Shown: positions 43,709 to 52,918, numbered from the stretch's first letter. The stretch is 64,000 nt of DNA from Fibrobacter sp. (GCA_024398955.1 JAKSIG010000002.1:48649-112648), one strand, 5' to 3'. Numbers and translations: made by a program. The notes: generated by a model from the letters alone, not told the origin.

Positions 43709-44430
43709 TTCCCAAGGTTATTCATTATTGTTGGTTTGGTCGTAATCCATTGCCAAAGTCGGCACAAAAGTGTATTGCGTCATGGAAAAAGTTTTTCCCG
43801 GATTACGAAATCAAGGAATGGAATGAGGGTAACTTTGATGTTCGTATGATGCCCTATACGGCAGAGGCCTACGCAGCAAAGAAATATGCGTATGTAAGCG
43901 ATGTCGCTCGCTTTTGGGTTCTGTATAATGAAGGTGGACTTTACTTTGATACCGATGTCGAAGTAATTAAGCCCATGGACGATATCATCGCAAAGGGACC
44001 TTTTATGGGAATAGAGGTCCCTTCTGTTGATGGTTCTATGCCTATGGTGGCTCCTGGTTTGGGTTTAGGAGCTGTGGCACAAATGCAGTTCTATGGCCAA
44101 ATTCTAGAATATTACAAAAATCAACATTATATTGATGCTTGTACGGGAAAGCCTTTCCCTGGAACAGTCGTTTCCCACAATACGAAGATTCTCATTGAGA
44201 ATGGGCTGGAGGCATCGAATGAAATTCAGCAAGTTGCAGGAACTTGGATTTATCCCAAGGACTATTTTAATCCACTTGATGATGCTACAGGAATTTTGAG
44301 TACTACGGAAAATACAAGATCTATTCATTGGTACTCCAAAACGTGGTGCGATAAGCCGATGTGGTATTTTAAAGTGACTCGTATTTTGCACCGTATTTTT
44401 GGAACGAAATTACTTGCAAAGTTGAAGTAA
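43705..44430 (+). CDS. GT32-type DXD glycosyltransferase
   Basis: 241 residues: MIPKVIHYCWFGRNPLPKSA, WKKFFPDYEIKEWNEGNFDV, ARFWVLYNEGGLYFDTDVEV with the DXD, and late RSIHWYSKTW. Capsular-type transferase, the compact form of the family. Part of an overlapping run of four genes (40,411-44,430), so it is co-expressed with two GT4 enzymes and a pyruvyl transferase. Confidence 0.87.
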   Translation: MIPKVIHYCWFGRNPLPKSAQKCIASWKKFFPDYEIKEWNEGNFDVRMMPYTAEAYAAKKYAYVSDVARFWVLYNEGGLYFDTDVEVIKPMDDIIAKGPFMGIEVPSVDGSMPMVAPGLGLGAVAQMQFYGQILEYYKNQHYIDACTGKPFPGTVVSHNTKILIENGLEASNEIQQVAGTWIYPKDYFNPLDDATGILSTTENTRSIHWYSKTWCDKPMWYFKVTRILHRIFGTKLLAKLK

Positions 44431-44431
44431 T

Positions 44432-45583
44432 ATGTTTGGTATAGAAGCTGCTTTATATCCGAAGATATTCTATGGCCTAGTGCTTTTGCTATGCCTATTT
44501 GTCGTTATAAAGTATTCAGCTTCGTCGAATAATAGTTTGTTGTTGCAAAAGCAGCCTGTAGGCCCAATGATTGCCTTGGGTACTTTGTTGATTTTGTTTA
44601 TTGGCTTGAGACCTGTTAGCCATGTATTTGGAGATACTGTAAATTATGCGTACATATATAACCATTCATTAAATTTGACTCATGGTTTTAACTTTAGTTC
44701 AGAATGGTTGTTTGATTCCTATATGTTTTTTTGCAAATTAATAGGTTTGCCTATTAGTGTCTTTTTTCTTGGAATTGAAATCGGTTATATAGGGTGTCTT
44801 GTATTGGCTTGCCGAAAATTGTTGTGGGAGTCCTCTTGGGTTGCCATACTTTTTTGTGTTTCTGCTTTTTCTTTTTTTACATACGGAACAAATGGATTGC
44901 GAAATGGTTTGGCGTGTTCCATAATTGTTTTGGCGGTAACTTTTGTCGCACAAGAAAAAAAGTATGTAACAGCCGCAATTCTTGCATTGCTTGCAATGGG
45001 AATTCATCGTTCTGTGATGCTTCCTATAGCAGCTTGCTGTGGGGCTGTGGCTCTATTAAATACACCAAAGATTTCTGTAGGTATATGGAGCTTGTCAATA
45101 CCTTTATCGTTGGTTGCTGGTGGTCGTGTAACAAACTTTTTGGCAAGTCTTGGCTTTGATGACCGCATGGATAGCTATAGTGTAATTGACTTAAATGAAT
45201 CTTTTTCTTCTATGGGTTTCCGATGGGACTTTTTATTGTATTCCTCAATGCCTGTTTTGCTGACTTGGTATGTGCATAAGCGGGTTGACGAAACCGGTGG
45301 TTACAAAGAAGATGATAGTACCGCTTTGGCTGACGCAAACAGTATGCGAGTGTTCAACATTCTTTCAGGAACCTATATCCTAGCGAATTCTTTTTGGATT
45401 TTGGTCATTAATGCGAATTTTTCAAATCGATTTGCTTATTTGAGTTGGTTCTTGTATCCCGTTGTACTGGCTTACGGATTCCTTCGTTTGCATATATGGA
45501 ATGATCAAGATCGTAAATGTGCTTGGGCTTTACTAGCTCATGCTGGGTTCACTTTTGGAATGTTTATGATAGGAAAGTTGTAA
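44432..45583 (+). CDS. EpsG-family membrane protein (Wzy-like polymerase)
   Basis: 383 residues with about ten membrane spans. FIGLRPVSHVFGDTVNYAYI and FFTYGTNGLRNGLACSIIVL are EpsG-like (R.G and NG.R..lA), and LALLAMGIHRSVMLPIAACC carries the conserved H-x-S motif. EpsG proteins act as repeat-unit polymerases in the periplasm. It would pair with the Wzx at 7,067 and with Wzc/Wza at 52,919-56,204. It starts 1 bp after the GT32 stop. Confidence 0.78.
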   Translation: MFGIEAALYPKIFYGLVLLLCLFVVIKYSASSNNSLLLQKQPVGPMIALGTLLILFIGLRPVSHVFGDTVNYAYIYNHSLNLTHGFNFSSEWLFDSYMFFCKLIGLPISVFFLGIEIGYIGCLVLACRKLLWESSWVAILFCVSAFSFFTYGTNGLRNGLACSIIVLAVTFVAQEKKYVTAAILALLAMGIHRSVMLPIAACCGAVALLNTPKISVGIWSLSIPLSLVAGGRVTNFLASLGFDDRMDSYSVIDLNESFSSMGFRWDFLLYSSMPVLLTWYVHKRVDETGGYKEDDSTALADANSMRVFNILSGTYILANSFWILVINANFSNRFAYLSWFLYPVVLAYGFLRLHIWNDQDRKCAWALLAHAGFTFGMFMIGKL

Positions 45584-45586
45584 AAT

Positions 45587-46402
45587 ATGCCTAAAATTTC
45601 TGTCATCATGGGTATTTATAATTGTGCATCAACACTTCAAGACGCTTTGGATTCTTTGTATGCCCAAACATTTCAAGATTTTGAAATTATTCTTTGTGAT
45701 GATGGATCAAAAGATAATACCTATGATGTCGCTCTTGAAAATCAGAAAATTCATTCCAATATCGTGCTTTTAAAAAACCCTCGCAATTTGGGACTTAACC
45801 AAACTCTCAATAACTGCTTGGTTGTTGCAAAAGGTGAGTATATCGCACGTATGGATGGTGATGATGTTTGTAATCCAATGCGTTTTGAAAAGCAAATGAA
45901 ATTTCTAGAGGAGCATCCCGAACTTTCTTTGGTGAGCTGCCCAATGAATATGTTTGATAAAAATGGAGTTTGGGGACAAACGAATGCTATTCCGTTTCCT
46001 ACAACTGAAGATGTTTTGAACCATGTTCCTTGTTTCACCCATGCTGCAGTGATAATGAGGACTGATGTGTATAGAGAAGTCGGTGGCTATACGGTTCATG
46101 ATTATCTGCTTAGAGTTGAGGATTGCCATTTATGGTTTAAGGTTTATGCGGCCGGCTATAGAGGTGGAAATCTTCAAGAGCATTTATATAGTATGCGAGA
46201 TGACAGAAATGCCACTGCACGCAGAACATGGAAGGCTCGCAGAAATTTCATCTATGTGATGCTTATAGCTTACAAGATGTTTCATAAACCATGGTATACT
46301 TATCCTAGACTTTTTGTGAAGTGCGCTATTGAAATGACCAAATGCTTAATGCCTAATTTTATGTATGAGTATTTCCATAGCAGGCGTTGGGGAAAAAGGT
46401 AG
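45587..46402 (+). CDS. Glycosyltransferase family 2
   Basis: 271 residues: ISVIMGIYNCASTLQDALDS, LCDDGSKDNTYDVALEN, LNQTLNNCLVVAKGEYIARM and the metal site ARMDGDDVC; TRE-like acceptor part has FTHAAVIMRTDVYREVGGY and RVEDCHLWFKV. It is the last intact gene of the polysaccharide block and is followed by a decayed gene. Confidence 0.86.
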   Translation: MPKISVIMGIYNCASTLQDALDSLYAQTFQDFEIILCDDGSKDNTYDVALENQKIHSNIVLLKNPRNLGLNQTLNNCLVVAKGEYIARMDGDDVCNPMRFEKQMKFLEEHPELSLVSCPMNMFDKNGVWGQTNAIPFPTTEDVLNHVPCFTHAAVIMRTDVYREVGGYTVHDYLLRVEDCHLWFKVYAAGYRGGNLQEHLYSMRDDRNATARRTWKARRNFIYVMLIAYKMFHKPWYTYPRLFVKCAIEMTKCLMPNFMYEYFHSRRWGKR

Positions 46403-46405
46403 TGT

Positions 46406-46636
46406 ATGAATGAGGCAAAATTTTTAATGGATGAACAAAAAAATATGTCATTTGATAATGTTAAACGTATTTCAATAGATCCTCGATTTCAAGTATCATA
46501 CTCTTCATGTTACATTATTGGCCTTCGAAAATTATAAGGGAATAAAGTTTGCTTTCAAGGCATAAAGGGACTTTGCATAAATGATTTGGCAGAGGCGCAT
46601 AAAGGATTTGCCTTTGTTGTGGAATTTAATGGATAA
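46406..46636 (+). pseudogene. Decayed gene remnant at the end of the polysaccharide block
   Basis: A 43-codon frame (from ATG 46,406) ends VKRISIDPRFQVSYSSCYII plus six residues, then a stop at 46,535. Another frame continues with KGLCINDLAEAHKGFAFVVE to a stop at 46,634. Both halves look like coding sequence of one lost protein, broken by frameshift and deletion. The DPRF..SYSS.YI.GL wording is like small proteins of capsule clusters, but I do not recognise the family. Confidence 0.5.
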
Positions 46637-46692
46637 CGTTTCCTGATTCAGTTGTAAAGTATTACTTGACAACTGCTGCTGACTGTCACACC

Positions 46693-48267
46693 CTACTTCA
46701 CGAACTTCTTGATTTTGCAGGTGTGGACTTTGGTTTCGTCGTCGTAGTTGACGCCCACGAACAGGAGGTCGCCCTGGTATTTTTCAAGGCAATCGAAGTA
46801 GCGCTTTTCTTCGATTTGCGTGAGGGCGGTACCAGCGCTCTTGTTGCGCTTGAGTTCGATGATAACAGCCGGAACATTGGGAACATACGGGATGAAGGCC
46901 ACGTCAGCGTAGCCCTTGCCGCTAGGCAGTTCCTTGATGATGGTGTATTTCAAATTTGCGTAGAAATACGCAAGGCAAATTACCGCCTGGAACGTACCCT
47001 CGTTATTGTAGTTCAGGTTGTTGCAAATCTGGGTGTGGGCCTTGTCAAGAGCGGTCGCTACAGCTTCTGAATCACATTCGGCGGTAGCCTCAATCAACTT
47101 CTTGGAATTGTTCACCAGCTCCATCACGCCCTTGTAATCGGGAGCGAGCTTGATGGACTGGATCCATTCGTCGCGGACCTCGCGGTTCGGGATGTAGCAC
47201 TGCTTATTTACGCGGTCGTAAGCCAGATAGCCTAGGTGCATCAGGTAAGTGAATACATCATCCTTGCAGCGGAAATCTGTCAAGGTGTTCAGATACGATA
47301 GCGTATCCACGTCCACCTTGCCGCCACCAATCATGAACTTTACATCTTCAAGGATTCCTTCAAAATCCATGAGGATGTAATCAAGCAAGATATTGAAGGC
47401 GCCGGTCTGGTTCCAGTTACCAGAAAATTCCTTTGCTCGCATTGCCTTGACAACGGAATTGGAATTGTAGATTTCCACACCATTCAAGTTGTAACCATCG
47501 TACCAGCGCTTACACTCTTCAAAGTCCATATTGTGGGCATTGCAAAGAGCTTTAACTTCATCGTTGGTAAAGCCAATGCAACTGGACAAAGGCGCCGCAC
47601 CCAACATAGAGTATTCTTCAAATATGTTCAGCTTACTCTGCACCTTGTCGCGAACGATTGGAAGAATGCCCGTGATATAGGCAAGGGCGATGGCGGGGGA
47701 TAGCTCCGGATTTTTAAACAATCCGTTCAAGAACGACAGAAAATGCCCAAAGTATTCCTGAGAAGTCCTTTCGCGAATGAGCGCGTCATATTCGTCGATG
47801 ATGAATACAAACTGTTCCTGGGTGGCAGCATAAATTTTAAGGAGACAACTTTCGATAGTGTCGTCATCCTCCTCGATATCTGCAGTAGGGAACTGTGCAA
47901 TCAGTTCCTTGCGAATGCGCTTGGTAATTAGCTCGATGACATCCTTGTTGGGGTTCGCCGTGTAAATTGCGCCGATGTCGAACTTGATTACATTCAGCTT
48001 GTTCAAATATTTTTCGAAGCATGGGTCCTTCGCAATCTTCAAGTCTGCAAAAAGGTGGCGGCTGTCGCAGCCCTTGCTGTAATACGCCGCAAGCATATTG
48101 CCCACCATAGTCTTTCCGAAACGGCGCGCACGGGACATGCAGATAAACCGCTGGTTGGTATTCACCAGCTTGTTAATTTCTGCAATGGCCATGGACTTGT
48201 CGACATAGATCGGTGTATTGCGATCCAATTGCAAGTTTATATTATTCGGATTGACGTAGTTACCCAT
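46693..48267 (-). CDS. AAA-ATPase-like / PD-(D/E)XK protein (DUF1703 type)
   Basis: 524 residues from the ATG at 48,267. N-terminal AAA-ATPase-like part: YVDKSMAIAEINKLVNTNQR, RARRFGKTMVGNMLAAYY (Walker A) and FVFIIDEYDALI (Walker B). C-terminal nuclease-like part: GYADVAFIPYVPNVPAVIIE followed by LKRNKSAG, the D...ExK arrangement. The family is often multi-copy and mobile, with unknown role, perhaps in DNA processing or defence. Its GC is higher than that of the AT-rich block it borders. Confidence 0.8.
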   Translation of the reverse strand: MGNYVNPNNINLQLDRNTPIYVDKSMAIAEINKLVNTNQRFICMSRARRFGKTMVGNMLAAYYSKGCDSRHLFADLKIAKDPCFEKYLNKLNVIKFDIGAIYTANPNKDVIELITKRIRKELIAQFPTADIEEDDDTIESCLLKIYAATQEQFVFIIDEYDALIRERTSQEYFGHFLSFLNGLFKNPELSPAIALAYITGILPIVRDKVQSKLNIFEEYSMLGAAPLSSCIGFTNDEVKALCNAHNMDFEECKRWYDGYNLNGVEIYNSNSVVKAMRAKEFSGNWNQTGAFNILLDYILMDFEGILEDVKFMIGGGKVDVDTLSYLNTLTDFRCKDDVFTYLMHLGYLAYDRVNKQCYIPNREVRDEWIQSIKLAPDYKGVMELVNNSKKLIEATAECDSEAVATALDKAHTQICNNLNYNNEGTFQAVICLAYFYANLKYTIIKELPSGKGYADVAFIPYVPNVPAVIIELKRNKSAGTALTQIEEKRYFDCLEKYQGDLLFVGVNYDDETKVHTCKIKKFVK

Positions 48268-48274
48268 ATCCGGT

Positions 48275-48303
48275 AATATAATAAAAGGCGAATACAGAGA
48301 CAA
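48275..48303 (-). promoter_or_regulatory. Promoter of the DUF1703-type gene, possibly leaderless
   Basis: On the minus strand TTGTCT (48,298-48,303) and TATATT (48,275-48,280) are 17 bp apart. The -10 ends 7 nt before the ATG and there is no Shine-Dalgarno, so the transcript should start at or next to the start codon. Confidence 0.55.
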
Positions 48304-48397
48304 CCGGGGTATCCAAGGTCATTGCTATCATGGTTGCGTTTTTTATACCTTATTTATTCTTCGTTGCTTGAATATACCTGGCTGAAGGAAGAAAAAA

Positions 48398-48411
48398 GGT
48401 ATATTTATACC
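48398..48411. promoter_or_regulatory. Palindrome GGTATA-TT-TATACC upstream of wzi
   Basis: Perfect 6+2+6 inverted repeat 34 bp before the wzi start, overlapping a possible -10 (TATATT). It could be an operator. Confidence 0.4.
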
Positions 48412-48445
48412 AATAATCTTTGTAGAAAAAGATGAGAATGTGAAT

Positions 48446-49903
48446 ATGCGCGTTTGGAAAATTAATAATTTATTCTTTTTGCTTATTGCAACTTTCGTCC
48501 TTGACGCTTTCGCTGCATCCCCGACGGTTGCGCCGGACCGTATGCGTAACCTGCGCATGTTGGAGGCAAGTCCGTTTTTGTTTGAATACCATCGTGTGAC
48601 CATGGGGGAGGGGCCGCAGTTCTTTGCGTACCCCAAGCGCGATACGACCTTCCGCAAGAATTTTGACGAGACTGAAAAGGACGCCCTGTTCCATTTGGGC
48701 GATACGGACTACAAGATTGCGGCTTCCATTGTGGGTGGCCTGGATTACCGTGGTGGCGAAGCTCTGGGCGATACCATTTGGCCGGGGATTGATGGCGGCC
48801 TGTTTGTTCGTGGCTATGTGGATTCCCTGGATTTTTCCTTGGAGGCCCGCATGTATGTGGAGTCCCATTCTGCAAAAAGGCAGAAGTCCTGGGACCACGA
48901 GGTTTTTGATGAACAGTACGGCGACATTCAGTATGTAAGCTATTCCCGCTATCGCGGGCAGGTGGGCTTTAACTGGAATCGTTTCCGCGTGAGCGCCGGC
49001 CGCGATGTGTTGCATTGGGGACCGGGTTTCTACAATAACCTGACGCTGAACCAGTTTGCCTTGCCTTACACGTTCATGACCTTGGATGCGGTCTTTGGTC
49101 CGCTGCATATCGTGAGTGCTTATGGTGATTTGCGTATTGGTCAGTGGGCTTGGAGCGATGAGAATGCAAATGAACGCAACATGTACGCCCATCGTTATGA
49201 ACTGGCTCTGGGCAACTTGACTCTTGGCGTGAGTGAACTTCAGGTGATTTACAACGATAGCAAGCCCCTGCTGATGGTGCCGATTATTCCGCTGTTTATT
49301 GAAAAGGGAAATTTCTCGGAAACAAGTAATAACGGAACAATTTCAGCGGATCTCAATTATCGTTTGTTCCGCTTTGCACGAATTTATTCAGAATTCCTGT
49401 TGGATGATATGGAAAGTCCCGATGAACTGCTGAAGGGGAAGATGAACAACAATCGCTGGGGCTTTATGGCCGGCGTTCAGGTTGGTTATGATTTCTACCT
49501 CGACAAAATGAAACTTGAGGCCGGTGCAATTTTGGAATACGCTCGAGTGGAACCTTTTACCTACACCCATCATGATTCCGCGAAGGCTCAGCTGGCCAAT
49601 TTGAATCATCCTCTTGGTAATCCCAATGGTCCCAACAGCCAGACTATCGACTGGTTGATGTATGCCCGCATGCATAATGTGTTTCTCTCTGTCTTGCAGA
49701 GGTTCTATTGGAAGGGCAAGACTTTCGGCAGTTCCATTGACGATGTCTTTGAATGGGCTCCAAAGAATTACCTCAAGGGCGCCAAGATGCAATACTCCGT
49801 CACGCCTTCCGTAACCTACGAAGGTCAATACACCGCCTTTACCGGCAGCATTACCTTCGTTGACGACCCGCAGGTTTATTTGCGAGTCGGGTTCAAGTGG
49901 TAA
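48446..49903 (+). CDS. wzi: Wzi-like capsule assembly outer-membrane protein
   Basis: 485 residues: signal peptide (INNLFFLLIATFVLDAFA), then a beta-barrel rich in aromatic-ended strands. The conserved block FRVSAGRDVLHWGPGFYNN is the signature of the Wzi/capsule-assembly family, an 18-stranded barrel that helps attach capsule to the cell surface. The C-terminal Trp (RVGFKW) is a usual barrel end signal. Transcribed away from the DUF1703 gene with a palindrome upstream. Confidence 0.75.
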   Translation: MRVWKINNLFFLLIATFVLDAFAASPTVAPDRMRNLRMLEASPFLFEYHRVTMGEGPQFFAYPKRDTTFRKNFDETEKDALFHLGDTDYKIAASIVGGLDYRGGEALGDTIWPGIDGGLFVRGYVDSLDFSLEARMYVESHSAKRQKSWDHEVFDEQYGDIQYVSYSRYRGQVGFNWNRFRVSAGRDVLHWGPGFYNNLTLNQFALPYTFMTLDAVFGPLHIVSAYGDLRIGQWAWSDENANERNMYAHRYELALGNLTLGVSELQVIYNDSKPLLMVPIIPLFIEKGNFSETSNNGTISADLNYRLFRFARIYSEFLLDDMESPDELLKGKMNNNRWGFMAGVQVGYDFYLDKMKLEAGAILEYARVEPFTYTHHDSAKAQLANLNHPLGNPNGPNSQTIDWLMYARMHNVFLSVLQRFYWKGKTFGSSIDDVFEWAPKNYLKGAKMQYSVTPSVTYEGQYTAFTGSITFVDDPQVYLRVGFKW

Positions 49904-49955
49904 TATTTAGAATTCTGCTACATTAAAAATAATTGCTAATATATTGGCAAAAATG

Positions 49956-49984
49956 TTGCAATTTGACCTGAAATTGCTTATATT
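49956..49984 (+). promoter_or_regulatory. hipBA promoter
   Basis: TTGCAA (49,956-49,961), 17 bp, TATATT (49,979-49,984). The -10 ends 8 nt before the hipB ATG, giving an almost leaderless transcript. Confidence 0.65.
49958..49977. promoter_or_regulatory. Putative HipB operator
   Basis: Perfect inverted repeat GCAATTT-GACCTG-AAATTGC lying between and over the -35 and -10 elements. A second near-palindrome, TTGCTAATATATTGGCAA, lies at 49,933-49,950. HipB proteins bind such paired dyads to repress their own operon. Confidence 0.65.
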
Positions 49985-49992
49985 TGGGTAGT

Positions 49993-50277
49993 ATGGATAA
50001 TCAATTTGATATTGGCAGTTTTGTTGATTCCCTGACGATTCCCGAAGCTACAAGTAGGCTAGTGGAGCGTGTTAAGGCTCGCAGGAAGGCTTTTAAGATT
50101 TCGCAACAGGACTTGGCTAAAATGTCGGGCGTAACCTATGCGTCCGTAAGGCGCTTTGAACAGATTGGTGAAATTTCCTTGACGTCCCTTATGAAAATTG
50201 CCATGGCGCTTGATTGCCTGGAAGATTTCAACAAGCTTTTTGTCGCTCCCGCAGTTACTAACCTGAAGAATTTATGA
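49993..50277 (+). CDS. hipB: HipB-type antitoxin (HTH_3/XRE)
   Basis: 94 residues. A helix-turn-helix runs from RVKARRKAFKISQQDLAKMS through VTYASVRRFEQIGEISLTSL, typical of the Xre/HipB fold; it binds the operon operator and neutralises HipA. The stop overlaps the hipA start (ATGA), the usual antitoxin-first coupling. Start ATG 49,993; no ribosome site because the transcript seems leaderless. Confidence 0.87.
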   Translation: MDNQFDIGSFVDSLTIPEATSRLVERVKARRKAFKISQQDLAKMSGVTYASVRRFEQIGEISLTSLMKIAMALDCLEDFNKLFVAPAVTNLKNL

Positions 50278-51371
50278 ATCTGCCTCGGATAAAAAAACTG
50301 ACCGTAAAGTATAACGGCTGTGTGGTGGGCTATCTTGCTGAACTTGAGGGTGGCATCGCTTTTCAGTATGATGATCTTTGGCTGAAAAATGGTTTTTCCA
50401 TTTCACCCTTTTCTTTGCCGTTGACAAGTAAAGTTTTTGTCAATCCAAAACCGACATTCAATGGTCTCTACGGCGTTTTTGCAGATTCGCTTCCTGATGG
50501 TTGGGGCGAACTTCTATTTCGCAGAATGTTGGCCAGACAAGGAGTCAATGCTGAACGTATATCTCCTTTGACTCGCTTGGCTTTGGTAAACGATTACGGC
50601 CTTGGTGGATTGCGGTACGAACCGAATATCGCGGAACTGGATGATGACGAACGTTTTGATCTTGATGTATTATCTACGGAATCCGCCAAAATTTGGGATG
50701 ATGAAAACGGTTCAGCGAATCTTGATGAAGTTTATCGTTTTGGGGGCTCTAGTGGCGGCGCTCGTCCGAAGGCACATGTTAAAATTCAGGATGATTACTG
50801 GATTGTCAAATTCCCTTGTTCCACTGATCCAAAGAATATTGGCTTACAAGAATACAATGCAAATAAGCTGGCTCGTAAGGCTGGCATTTGGGTAAATGAT
50901 TTTGATTTATTCCCCTCAAAAAAGTGCAAAGGTTTTTTCGGTGCAAAACGTTTTGACAGGGTAGATGGTCGATGCGTACACATGGTCTCGCTGTCGTCTT
51001 TGCTGGAAACTTCTCATCAAATCCCGAATTTGGATTATACGCATCTTTTCCAGGTTATTCAGCGGATTTGCGGAGACAAGGAAAATCTGTATGAGGCTTT
51101 TCTGCGTATGTGCTTCAATGTGCTTTTTGGAAATAGGGATGATCACGGAAAAAATTTTGCATTCCTCTACGACGAAGCAATTGGCAGTTACAAGTTGTCA
51201 CCCGCTTATGACATTACGAAGACTATGGACAAGCCGGAACATGAAATGTCTGTGAACGGGAATGGCAAACCCGTAATTGAAGATCTTCTAGCTGTTGCAA
51301 AAAATTCCGCATTGCAAATGGAACGCTGCAGGGATATTCTTGAATCGGTGAAAAATACTGTGGACCGTTAG
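50274..51371 (+). CDS. hipA: HipA-type serine/threonine kinase toxin
   Basis: 365 residues. The N-terminal couple-HipA region contains FADSLPDGWGELLFRRMLAR; the Gly-rich loop is FGGSSGGARPKAH, with VKFP as the ATP-site lysine, and the catalytic loop is NRDDHGKNFAFL (about residue 284) followed by the metal site SPAYDIT. All key residues are present, so the kinase should be active. In E. coli HipA phosphorylates glutamyl-tRNA synthetase and causes dormancy; related kinases hit other synthetases. Confidence 0.9.
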   Translation: MNLPRIKKLTVKYNGCVVGYLAELEGGIAFQYDDLWLKNGFSISPFSLPLTSKVFVNPKPTFNGLYGVFADSLPDGWGELLFRRMLARQGVNAERISPLTRLALVNDYGLGGLRYEPNIAELDDDERFDLDVLSTESAKIWDDENGSANLDEVYRFGGSSGGARPKAHVKIQDDYWIVKFPCSTDPKNIGLQEYNANKLARKAGIWVNDFDLFPSKKCKGFFGAKRFDRVDGRCVHMVSLSSLLETSHQIPNLDYTHLFQVIQRICGDKENLYEAFLRMCFNVLFGNRDDHGKNFAFLYDEAIGSYKLSPAYDITKTMDKPEHEMSVNGNGKPVIEDLLAVAKNSALQMERCRDILESVKNTVDR

Positions 51372-51413
51372 TAACCTTTGTTTGTATATTAGTCATTGAA
51401 TTGGAAAACTGCA

Positions 51414-52253
51414 ATGTCCCTCGCTCATTACCTGCCCATAATCTACGGAATAGGCATCCCTTTCTTGGGGACGGTTTTGGGGGCTGCCTGCGTATTCTTT
51501 ATGAAGGGAGAGTTGCGCCCCAAGGTGCGGCGTGGCATGATGGCTTTTGCCGCGGGGGTGATGGTGGCGGCTTCCGTGTGGAGCTTGTTGCTGCCGTCCA
51601 TCGAGTCTTCTGCGGAATATGGCAAACTTGCCTTTATGCCTCCCGTGGCTGGCTTTTGGGCGGGCATCCTTTTGCTATTCCTGATAGATAAGATTACGCC
51701 CCACTTGCATTTGGGGAGTAGTGATCCTGAGGGGCCGCGGGTGAAGATGAAGCGCACCACAATGCTTGCGCTGGCGGTGACGATTCATAACATTCCCGAG
51801 GGTATGGCTATTGGTGTTGTTTTTGCAGGTTGGCTTGCGGGTGCAGGGGCCGTTGCGGGAGCTTCTGTCGAAGGTGCTGCCAATGCTGTTGCTGGTGGAA
51901 TTTCCCTGGCGTCGGCTGTGGCGGTTTCTGTGGGTATGGCTTTGCAGAATTTTCCTGAAGGTGCGATTATTTCCTTGCCGTTGCGTGCCGAGGGCGAAAC
52001 TCGTCTAAAAGCCTTTGGCTTGGGATTTGTTTCGGCGGTGGCGGAAGCCGGAGCTGCCGTTGTGACTGTTCTTCTTGCAAGTTTCTTGATACCTGCCATG
52101 CCGTACTTGCTGAGTCTTGCTGCAGGGGCCATGATTTATGTGGTGGTAGAGGAACTTTTGCCTGATGCAAACGAGGGAATCCATTTTGATGGGGTAACTT
52201 TGCTTTTTGCCCTTGGATTTTCCTTGATGATGGTTCTTGATACGGCGCTGTAA
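51414..52253 (+). CDS. ZIP-family metal transporter (ZupT-like)
   Basis: 279 residues with eight predicted membrane spans. The metal-binding motifs are HNIPEGMAIGVVF in span 4 and LQNFPEGAIISLPL in span 5, as in bacterial ZupT-type ZIP importers of zinc and other divalent metals. A histidine-containing loop (DKITPHLHLG) lies between spans 3 and 4. ATG 51,414 is used; a TTG 18 bp upstream is possible. It stands alone. Confidence 0.87.
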   Translation: MSLAHYLPIIYGIGIPFLGTVLGAACVFFMKGELRPKVRRGMMAFAAGVMVAASVWSLLLPSIESSAEYGKLAFMPPVAGFWAGILLLFLIDKITPHLHLGSSDPEGPRVKMKRTTMLALAVTIHNIPEGMAIGVVFAGWLAGAGAVAGASVEGAANAVAGGISLASAVAVSVGMALQNFPEGAIISLPLRAEGETRLKAFGLGFVSAVAEAGAAVVTVLLASFLIPAMPYLLSLAAGAMIYVVVEELLPDANEGIHFDGVTLLFALGFSLMMVLDTAL

Positions 52254-52271
52254 AACTAAATTGTACTTGAA

Positions 52272-52674
52272 ATGTCTTCAAGTAACCTCTACAAAAAGTT
52301 CTTCGCACTGCTTCGTTATTCCTTAGGGATTGACGAAGTTTTTGAACATCGCCTGTCTGCGGAAGAATGGACTGTGGCGTATCGCGCAGGCGGTCATGTG
52401 GTTGTTGCATGAATGCCTTGGTCTTGACGAAGAATATCTGCTTTGTATGTCTGATGAATGGCGGGGCAAACGATTATTGAATGTTGCGCTTGTCGGCGGC
52501 AATTTCGGAGTCTTTGACGAAAAATTTGCTGGTCCGCAGCCTTACCGTTGGTATAAACATTACAAGCGTACTGCATACCTGTTGCGATTTGATTTTACAG
52601 AAGCCTTGTGGTATGAATTTTGGGCTTTGTCGGGAGTGCCAAGGCGTGTGCTGAAAAGTCTGCATCGGAAATAA
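52272..52674 (+). pseudogene. Internally deleted nucleotidyltransferase (NTP_transf_5 type)
   Basis: The first frame (ATG 52,272, stop at 52,410) gives the family's N-terminus: LYKKFFALLRYSLGIDEVFE, RLSAEEWTVAYRAG. The overlapping second frame gives its C-terminus: LDEEYLLCMSDEWRGKRLLN, GGNFGVFDEKF, FDFTEALWYEFWALSGVP. The middle third, with the catalytic DxD, is missing and the ends are out of frame. Such genes normally accompany capsule-export genes like the wza that follows. An inactive relic. Confidence 0.65.
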
Positions 52675-52763
52675 CCCCCATTTATGCAACTTCTTTATTC
52701 ATAATTTGTAGCTGATTTTTGCTACGAAAAAAAAGTGTGGGAGCAGATGTTTTTTTATGTTAA

Positions 52764-52772
52764 GGGGGGGGG
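52764..52772. repeat. G9 homopolymer upstream of wza
   Basis: Nine G in an otherwise mixed intergenic region, 146 bp before wza. If it lies in a promoter or leader, slippage could modulate wza-wzc expression. No -35/-10 pair could be fixed around it. Confidence 0.55.
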
Positions 52773-52918
52773 CTTGAATGCTAGATTTCCGGTCATCCCC
52801 ATCAATCAAGGACAGATACCGAGAATGACGCTCTGGAGGAGCTGAGAATGCTTTCTGCGACAGGGTGTGTATGGTTTAGTTTTATTATATTTCCAATGTA
52901 AACTTTAGGAGACTTTTG

